Shown piece after piece: positions 57,512 through 62,782 of a stretch of DNA of 62,782 bases. Source of the stretch: Candidatus Puniceispirillum sp. (GTDB lineage: Bacteria; Pseudomonadota; Alphaproteobacteria; Puniceispirillales; Puniceispirillaceae); contig JAOEVD010000014.1 in the NCBI GenBank assembly GCA_028383305.1, positions 1 to 62,782 on the forward strand, in the 5' to 3' direction. How positions within the stretch are numbered: position 1 is the stretch's first letter; the number at the start of each line of letters is the position of its first letter. The notes beneath the pieces were generated by a model, which had not been told where the DNA came from, did no database searches, and worked only from the letters and a program-made list of their open reading frames with translations. The translations under genes and the position numbers were made by a program.

Positions 57512-58162
57512 ATGACAATTAATAACCACACGAAAACGACACGCAAAACAGCGCCAAGCACGGCAGATAATCTTCTGCATATCAATCAGCTAAGCGTGCT
57601 TCGCGGTATGGTTCTGGTTATTCGCAATTTGTCACATCAACAAAATGCTGGCGATATTTGCTGTTTAACCGGTCCGAACGGGGCTGGGAAATCAACCTTG
57701 CTTCGCACGATCGCTGGCCGCCTTCCCGCGGCGGCTGGTGACATCAGCTGCGCGGTGCCAATTATTTATGTTGGTCATACTGATGGTTTGTCAGGCGCCA
57801 TTAGCGGGCGTAAAAATCTGGCTGGCTGGGCGAAAATCAACGGGTTTTCGACAACCGAAACTGCCATTGATACAGCACTATCCAGCTTTGCCACCAAACG
57901 GTTTGCCGATCTGCCGGTGCGGGTTTTATCACGCGGCCAGCGCCGCCGGTTGGCAATTGCCCGATTGGCGTTGGCACCGGCTGACAGCCTTTGGCTTTTG
58001 GACGAACCCAATGCTGGCCTTGATCAGGCATCAAGCCGTATTCTTGACGACATTGTGCAAAAACATGCAACGGCTGGTGGCATGGTGCTGGCAGCAACGC
58101 ATCTTGATTTTGCCGCAGCGGCAAAGCCGCGATCATTGCATTTGCCCGGGCTGGTGACATGA
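57512..58162 (+). CDS. ccmA: Heme exporter ATP-binding protein CcmA
   Basis: CcmA is the ATPase of the CcmABCD complex that releases holo-CcmE for cytochrome c maturation (System I). Starting at ATG 57512 gives 216 aa; a GTG two codons earlier is the alternative. It has Walker A GPNGAGKSTLLRT, the signature LSRGQRRRLAIARL and Walker B DSLWLLDEPNAGLD. The protein lacks any membrane segment, as expected. An N-terminal extension of about 20 residues is polar. The stop codon overlaps the ccmB start (ATGA). Promoters for ccmA and acnA must lie in the shared 224-base gap. Confidence 0.95.
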   Translation: MTINNHTKTTRKTAPSTADNLLHINQLSVLRGMVLVIRNLSHQQNAGDICCLTGPNGAGKSTLLRTIAGRLPAAAGDISCAVPIIYVGHTDGLSGAISGRKNLAGWAKINGFSTTETAIDTALSSFATKRFADLPVRVLSRGQRRRLAIARLALAPADSLWLLDEPNAGLDQASSRILDDIVQKHATAGGMVLAATHLDFAAAAKPRSLHLPGLVT

Positions 58163-58830
58163 AACCGTTTTTTGCACAAATCGAACGTGATCTCCTGATC
58201 GCATGGCAAAACCGGCAAGATCTTGGGGTGATGCTGGTCTTTTTTGTAATCATCATTGCGCTTTTCCCGCTGGCTATTGGCGCTAACGCCACGGTTCTTG
58301 ATCCGCTTGGCGTGCCGGTGATTTGGATTGCGGCACTGCTGGCCATTCTTGCCGGATTCGACCGGCTATTTGCCCAAGATGTTCGCGATGGCTGGCTTGA
58401 TCAAATTGCCCTTAGCCAGCTGGGGCTGGGCTGGTATGCGCTTGCAAAGGCCGTTTCGCATTGGCTTACCGCCGGATTACCGCTTTTGATCATGACCCCG
58501 TTAATGGCAATGATGCTGAATATTCCGTTGCAGCAATGGCCGCCCCTTTTGGTCGCTCTGTTGATTGGCAGCATGGGATTGACCCTTCTAGGCGTGATTG
58601 GCGCAGCCCTTGCCGAAGGGGCGCGGCGCGGCACCGCATTGATGGCTTTATTGATCCTGCCGCTGGCGGTGCCATTGCTTATTTTCGGCACGCTTGCCTC
58701 GCAAAGTGATCGCGGCATCATCAGCCCGCATCTGATGCTTTTAGGTGCCGTTTTTGCGTTGCTTTTGGCCTTGGCACCGCTGGTCGCGGCAAGCGCCTTG
58801 GAAATTGGCGAAACCGAGACCGGTCTCTGA
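58159..58830 (+). CDS. ccmB: Heme exporter permease CcmB
   Basis: CcmB is the six-helix permease partner of CcmA in cytochrome c maturation. The 223 residues include an N-terminal amphipathic segment (FFAQIERDLLIAWQNRQDLG) and helices at about 25-45, 52-68, 95-120, 128-150, 158-180 and 190-212. The family features LFAQDVRDGWLDQIALS and EGARRGTALMALLILPLAVPLLIF are present. It starts 4 bases inside the ccmA stop and is followed after 72 bases by ccmC. Confidence 0.94.
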   Translation: MKPFFAQIERDLLIAWQNRQDLGVMLVFFVIIIALFPLAIGANATVLDPLGVPVIWIAALLAILAGFDRLFAQDVRDGWLDQIALSQLGLGWYALAKAVSHWLTAGLPLLIMTPLMAMMLNIPLQQWPPLLVALLIGSMGLTLLGVIGAALAEGARRGTALMALLILPLAVPLLIFGTLASQSDRGIISPHLMLLGAVFALLLALAPLVAASALEIGETETGL

Positions 58831-58902
58831 CATTAATGGACGCCATCATTCAGCAATTGAGCATCTTTTCACCACCGGAAAAACAGGATATATCTTGCCA
58901 TT

Positions 58903-59625
58903 ATGTTTGATTATTTTGCCAATCCGTCGCGTTTCATGCGCATTGCCAACCGGTTACTTATACCGCTTGTGATCCTTAGCGTAATCACCGGTATAATCGG
59001 TCTATATCTTGGTCTGTTTGTTGCGCCTGCCGATTATCAGCAAGGCGATACGGTTCGCATCATCTATATTCATGTCCCATCAGCATGGCTGGCCTTGTTC
59101 GGCTATGTCGGGCTGGGGCTTTGCGGGCTTTTTTACGTTGTTTGGCGGCACCCGCTTGCCGATATTGCGGCGCGGGCAATTGCCCCGGTTGGGGCGGTTT
59201 TTGCCCTTTTGACGCTGGTGACAGGCGCGTTATGGGGAAAACCGATGTGGGGTGCATGGTGGGTTTGGGATGCCCGCCTAACCTCAATGTTAATCCTGTT
59301 CTTTTTCTATCTTGGCTTTATCGCCTTGGCCAACGGGTTTGACCGCGCCGAACGCGGCAGTCGCCCAGCCGCCCTATTGGCGCTTGTTGGCATGATCAAT
59401 GTTCCGATAGTCAAATTTTCGGTTGATTGGTGGAATACGCTTCACCAACCGGCAAGCCTGCTTCGCAGTGGTGGTCCGGCAATTGATTCATCAATGCTGA
59501 CACCGCTGGTTCTGACGCTTATTGCCGCCCATACCTATTTTGCCATTCTGGTGATTTTGCGGATGCGCGCGCTTTTGACCGAACGCCGCCTTGCCACGCT
59601 GACGCTGCGCCCGGGAGGCGACTAA
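58903..59625 (+). CDS. ccmC: Heme-handling protein CcmC
   Basis: CcmC loads heme onto CcmE in the inner membrane. The 240-residue protein has six membrane helices. The first conserved His is in IIYIHVPSAWLALFGY (about 62), the tryptophan-rich heme-handling motif is WGKPMWGAWWVWDARLTS (about 116) and the second His is in VDWWNTLHQPASLL (about 185). These are the residues shown to bind heme in homologues. It overlaps ccmD by one base (TAATG). ccmE and the downstream ccmF-ccmI genes are not in this window. Confidence 0.96.
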   Translation: MFDYFANPSRFMRIANRLLIPLVILSVITGIIGLYLGLFVAPADYQQGDTVRIIYIHVPSAWLALFGYVGLGLCGLFYVVWRHPLADIAARAIAPVGAVFALLTLVTGALWGKPMWGAWWVWDARLTSMLILFFFYLGFIALANGFDRAERGSRPAALLALVGMINVPIVKFSVDWWNTLHQPASLLRSGGPAIDSSMLTPLVLTLIAAHTYFAILVILRMRALLTERRLATLTLRPGGD

Positions 59626-59801
59626 TGGCTGAATTTTTCGATATGGGCGGTTTTGAAAACTATATCTGGAGCAGTTATGGCTTTGCCGTCATTTGCCTTG
59701 GCTGGCTGAATTATGCGAGCTGGCGCAAGGCCAAAACCACCGCAGAACAGCTTGCCATATTACAAGCTGGCAAGCCTACAAGCCCAAAGACACCAGAATA
59801 G
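59625..59801 (+). CDS. ccmD: Cytochrome c maturation protein CcmD
   Basis: A 58-residue one-helix protein that stabilises holo-CcmE release by CcmABC. It reads from the ATG that overlaps the ccmC stop codon (TAATG) to TAG at 59799-59801. It shows the family pattern GGFENYIWSSYGFAVICLGW followed by a basic, cytoplasmic helix and a short polar tail. The position immediately after ccmC and the F-x-x-Y-x-W-x-S-Y-G signature make the call firm despite the small size. Confidence 0.92.
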   Translation: MAEFFDMGGFENYIWSSYGFAVICLGWLNYASWRKAKTTAEQLAILQAGKPTSPKTPE

Positions 59802-59823
59802 AAACATCCGGAATGGAAAATTC

Positions 59824-61884
59824 CTAGCGCCGCCGTCCACCGCGACGCCTGCCACCCGCCAGCGCCGGTGCATCTTCATCGGTTAAAATCCGTATGGGCA
59901 AATCAACTGCCGCTGCCAGATTGGCATAGGGATCGCTTTTATGCGGAATCGCCATTGCCTTGACAAAATGGTCTTGAAATGACGCTTCGACCGCTGTTTC
60001 AATTTTTTCAATCTGCCTGACAACCGCTTCAATATCGTGGCGCGCCGCCTGATTCAACAAGGCCATCCGCGCGCCCGCACCAGCTGAATTGCCTGCCGCC
60101 CGCACATTGGCCAGCAAACAATCAGGTATCATGCCCAAAACCATCGCATATTTCGGGTCAATGTGCGTGCCAAACGCCCCAGCCAAAACAACACGGTCAA
60201 CCTTCCGGATATTGATTTTATCCATCAACAGGCGGAACCCTGCATAAAGAGCGGCCTTGGCAAGCTGGATTGCCCGAACATCATTTTGCGTCACGCTAAC
60301 CGTATCTGTAATGCGATAGGAAAACGTGCGGTCATCGGCTTCAATTCGGCTATTTTGCGCGGCCTTGCTGCCATCAATCACCCCATCCATCGTGATGATT
60401 CCAGCAAGATACATCTCGCCAAGCACCTCGATGATTCCCGATCCGCAAATGCCGGTAACACCGGTTTTTTCAACCGCCGCATCAAACCCATCTTCAGCCG
60501 ACCAAAGATCAACACCAATAACGCGGAATTTTGGCTCAAGCGTGTCCTTGTCAATGCGAATCCGTTCAATCGCCCCCGGCGCGGCGCGCTGTCCTGATGA
60601 AATTTGCGCCCCCTCAAAGGCAGGGCCGGTTGGCGATGATGCCGCTAACAAACGATGCTTGTTGCCAACAACAATTTCGGCATTGGTGCCAACATCAACA
60701 ATCAGGGTCATTTCATCGGCCTTTTGCGGCGCTTCGGCAAGCACGACAGCCGCCGCATCAGCCCCAACATGGCCAGCAATGCAAGGCAGGATATAAACCC
60801 GGCCACCCGGATTAATGGCAAGGCCTAATTCAGCCGCCCGAACATCCATCGCCGCATCAACCGCCAAGGCAAAAGGCGCGCCACCCAGTTCAACCGGATC
60901 AATGCCAAGAAGAAGGTGATGCATCACCGGATTGCCAACCAAAACCAGCTCGACAATATCTTCACCACTCAGGCCAGCCTGTTTTGCCGCACCATCAATC
61001 AGCGTTTGCAAACCAGCAATCACCGCCTTGGTCATTTCGGCTGCACCGCCCGGATTCATGATGCCGTATGATACGCGGCTCATCAAATCCTCACCAAATC
61101 TGATTTGCGGATTCATCGCCCCGGTTGAGGCCAGCACCGTACCAGTGACCATATCGCACAGATGCGCCGACATGGTGGTCGATCCCACATCAATGGCAAC
61201 ACCAGCAATCTGGTCTTTCAGGCCGGGCCAAATGGCCACGATCTGATGCCCGTCACGAAGCGCCAATGTTACATGCCATTTACCTTGACGTAAAACTGGC
61301 TGTAAGCGCTGGATAACATGTAGATCACAAGTGATGTCGCCAGTAACACGATCTGGCCATTGGCCTTCCAAGGCTTCGATCAGGCGGCGTAAATCGCCTG
61401 ATGGTTCATGCATGTCGGGTTCTCGCACCTCGACAAAACACAAACGCACAATCGGGTCCATTGCGATTGAACGGCCATCGGCCTCTTTACGAACAAGTTG
61501 ATTATGAACCTGACTTTCAGGGGGAACATCAATCACCGCATCATTTAGTAATTTTGCCTGACAGGACAATCGCCGCCCATCAATCATGCCGCGCTTGTCG
61601 GCATATCGCATTTCAACAGCTGTTACCGCAGCCAGATGATCGGCACCCGATTTCAAACCATGTTTGGCAAATTCACCAATACCAACATCGACCTGACAGC
61701 GACCGCACATGGCGCGTCCGCCACATACCGAGTCAACATCCACACCAAGTTGGCGTGCCGCGGTCAAAACCGCCGTTCCAACGGGAACATACCCTTGCCG
61801 GCCAGATGGGGTAAATACTACTTTCACCTGATCAGTGGCTGCCTTATCGGATGTTGTGGCAGCTTCATCTTTGCTTTTGCTCAT
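59824..61884 (-). CDS. RACo-like corrinoid protein reductive activator (2Fe-2S + DUF4445 ASKHA)
   Basis: A 686-residue protein that by family re-reduces oxidised Co(II) corrinoid to Co(I) in corrinoid-dependent methyl transfer, driven by ATP. An N-terminal [2Fe-2S] ferredoxin domain (about 20-115) has Cys in SVCGGRAMCGRC and a fourth in LSCQAK. A linker region precedes the DUF4445 ASKHA ATPase domain (about 230-640), with phosphate loops GVAIDVGSTTMSAHL and LIVDVGTNAEIVVG and adenosine motif VLAGAFGTHIDPK. The C-terminus ends in AGGRRRGGRRR. I prefer ATG 61884 to the GTG at 61887; GGTGGCAAGG precedes it. It is convergent with ccmD and directly follows a pterin methyltransferase gene (24-base gap), its functional partner. 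Confidence 0.9.
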   Translation of the reverse strand: MSKSKDEAATTSDKAATDQVKVVFTPSGRQGYVPVGTAVLTAARQLGVDVDSVCGGRAMCGRCQVDVGIGEFAKHGLKSGADHLAAVTAVEMRYADKRGMIDGRRLSCQAKLLNDAVIDVPPESQVHNQLVRKEADGRSIAMDPIVRLCFVEVREPDMHEPSGDLRRLIEALEGQWPDRVTGDITCDLHVIQRLQPVLRQGKWHVTLALRDGHQIVAIWPGLKDQIAGVAIDVGSTTMSAHLCDMVTGTVLASTGAMNPQIRFGEDLMSRVSYGIMNPGGAAEMTKAVIAGLQTLIDGAAKQAGLSGEDIVELVLVGNPVMHHLLLGIDPVELGGAPFALAVDAAMDVRAAELGLAINPGGRVYILPCIAGHVGADAAAVVLAEAPQKADEMTLIVDVGTNAEIVVGNKHRLLAASSPTGPAFEGAQISSGQRAAPGAIERIRIDKDTLEPKFRVIGVDLWSAEDGFDAAVEKTGVTGICGSGIIEVLGEMYLAGIITMDGVIDGSKAAQNSRIEADDRTFSYRITDTVSVTQNDVRAIQLAKAALYAGFRLLMDKINIRKVDRVVLAGAFGTHIDPKYAMVLGMIPDCLLANVRAAGNSAGAGARMALLNQAARHDIEAVVRQIEKIETAVEASFQDHFVKAMAIPHKSDPYANLAAAVDLPIRILTDEDAPALAGGRRRGGRRR

Positions 61885-61908
61885 CACCTTGCCACCAATT
61901 TGCGACGG

Positions 61909-62782
61909 TTAAGCGTTGCGGCGGCGGCGAGTCTGGCGACGTTCGCGCCCACCTTCACCCGGCACAACAGGTTCGCGAAATTTTTGAATCCAACGACGAC
62001 ATTCTGGATCATTTCCGTTCATCACATTCGCGCCCATGATGCCGGTCATTTCTTCAGCATGCAGCGGGTTCATAATTGCCGAGGTCATACCGGCCCCCGC
62101 TGCCATTGACAGAAACGCGGCATTCATCCCGTGGCGGTTTGGCAGGCCAAAAGAAATATTTGACGCGCCACAAGTTGTATTCACCTTCAATTCATTGCGA
62201 AGACGGATGATCAGATCAAGCGCTGACCGGCCAGCCATATTGATGGCACCAACCGGCATGATCAATGGATCAACAACAACATCTTCGCGCGGGATGCCGT
62301 AATCAGCGGCACGTTCGACAATTTTCTTGGCAACTTCATAACGCACATTTGGATCTTCGGAAATGCCGGTTTCATCATTTGAAATCGCCACAACAGCCGC
62401 GCCATATTTTTTGACAAGCGGCAAAACAACTTCCAGACGTTCTTCTTCGCCGGTTACCGAATTGACCAGCGGCTTGCCTTTATAAACAGACAAGCCAGCC
62501 TCAAGTGCGGCAACGATTGAGCTGTCAATCGCCAGCGGCACATCAACCACCTCTTGAACAAGCTGAATGGCCTTGGCAAGAATGGCCGGCTCATCCGCCA
62601 TCGGAATGCCAGCATTCACATCAAGCATCGTGGCACCCGCCTCGACTTGTGCCAATGCATCAGACAGAACGCGCGAATAATCATCAGCGGCCATTTCGGC
62701 GGCAAGAAGCTTGCGTCCGGTTGGGTTGATGCGCTCACCAATGACACAAAATGGCGAGTCAAAGCCAATGGTGATTTCCTGT
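61909..62782 (-). CDS. Pterin-binding methyltetrahydrofolate:corrinoid methyltransferase (5' end outside window)
   Basis: A DHPS/pterin-binding domain enzyme of the AcsE/MtrH/MtgA type, which transfers methyl groups between tetrahydrofolate and a corrinoid protein. The frame is open to base 62782 without a start, so the N-terminus is missing; the visible 290 residues begin EITIGFDSPFCVIGERINPT. Pterin motifs present are DVNAGIPMADEPAI, PLAIDSSIVAALEAGL, KPLVNSVTGEEERLE and VVVDPLIMPVGA. NTTCGASNISFGLPNRHGMN is the distinctive corrinoid-type sequence. The C-terminus is Arg-rich (GGRERRQTRRRRNA). With the adjacent RACo-like gene it forms a corrinoid module. The direction, probably methyl-cobalamin to folate in betaine catabolism, is inferred. 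Confidence 0.88.
   Translation of the reverse strand, partial: QEITIGFDSPFCVIGERINPTGRKLLAAEMAADDYSRVLSDALAQVEAGATMLDVNAGIPMADEPAILAKAIQLVQEVVDVPLAIDSSIVAALEAGLSVYKGKPLVNSVTGEEERLEVVLPLVKKYGAAVVAISNDETGISEDPNVRYEVAKKIVERAADYGIPREDVVVDPLIMPVGAINMAGRSALDLIIRLRNELKVNTTCGASNISFGLPNRHGMNAAFLSMAAGAGMTSAIMNPLHAEEMTGIMGANVMNGNDPECRRWIQKFREPVVPGEGGRERRQTRRRRNA

Noticed and set aside
59811-59825. Short inverted repeat between ccmD and the RACo-like gene as a terminator
   Set aside because: Only a 5-bp AT-containing stem and no T-run.

Overview
This 62.8 kb window is chromosomal DNA of an aerobic, Gram-negative alphaproteobacterium. The evidence is gene content and order: accB-accC-aat-DUF2155-mlaD-NDUFA12, clpS-clpA, the SOS mutasome imuA-imuB-dnaE2 behind a GTTC-N7-GTTC LexA box, carD-fdxA-S4-helicase, xseB-ispA-dxs-tlyA and ccmABCD. 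Base composition looks balanced by eye. Betaine and sarcosine catabolism genes, B12-dependent enzymes and small gaps recall marine SAR116-type (Puniceispirillales) bacteria, but I could not test that assignment. I saw no rRNA, tRNA, CRISPR array, prophage or insertion sequence.

Layout. 1-5204: a truncated cell-wall amidase divergent from rne (with a long leader), then an aminotransferase. 5347-11970: BepA-like M48 protease, DsbA-type oxidoreductase, aroQ, accB, accC and aat, converging on DUF2155, mlaD and NDUFA12. 12335-18035: B12-dependent ribonucleotide reductase nrdJ behind two predicted NrdR boxes, RidA and a DUF482/FemAB-like acyltransferase. 18115-22866: clpS-clpA, a SPOR-tailed D,D-carboxypeptidase and a frameshifted GFA gene. 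22916-28829: LexA-box-controlled imuA-imuB-dnaE2. 28955-39934: M20 amidohydrolase, soxBDAG, then on the other strand a DMGDH-like oxidoreductase followed by a non-pyrrolysine MttB-family methyltransferase. 40137-50033: pdxH, a glycine-zipper lipid-envelope protein, fabI-aroC, tlyA-dxs-ispA-xseB, a doubly broken XRE regulator, pip and carD. 50280-57287: fdxA, TerB-like, S4 protein, SUV3-like helicase and acnA. 57512-62782: ccmABCD converging on a RACo-like corrinoid activator and a pterin-dependent methyltransferase that runs off the end.

How it fits together. The most distinctive theme is methyl-group catabolism. An MttB-family methyltransferase could move a methyl from a quaternary amine such as glycine betaine to a corrinoid protein (not in the window). 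The pterin methyltransferase would pass it to tetrahydrofolate, and the RACo-like ferredoxin/ATPase would rescue inactivated cobalt. The DMGDH-like enzyme and heterotetrameric sarcosine oxidase would then oxidise dimethylglycine and sarcosine to glycine, delivering further C1 units to folate. The same cell relies on cobalamin for DNA precursors (nrdJ). Arg/Gly-rich tails occur on all three corrinoid-pathway proteins. Two decayed genes (GFA, XRE) and clustered 15-bp in-frame tandem repeats in the SOS mutasome genes are the other unusual features.
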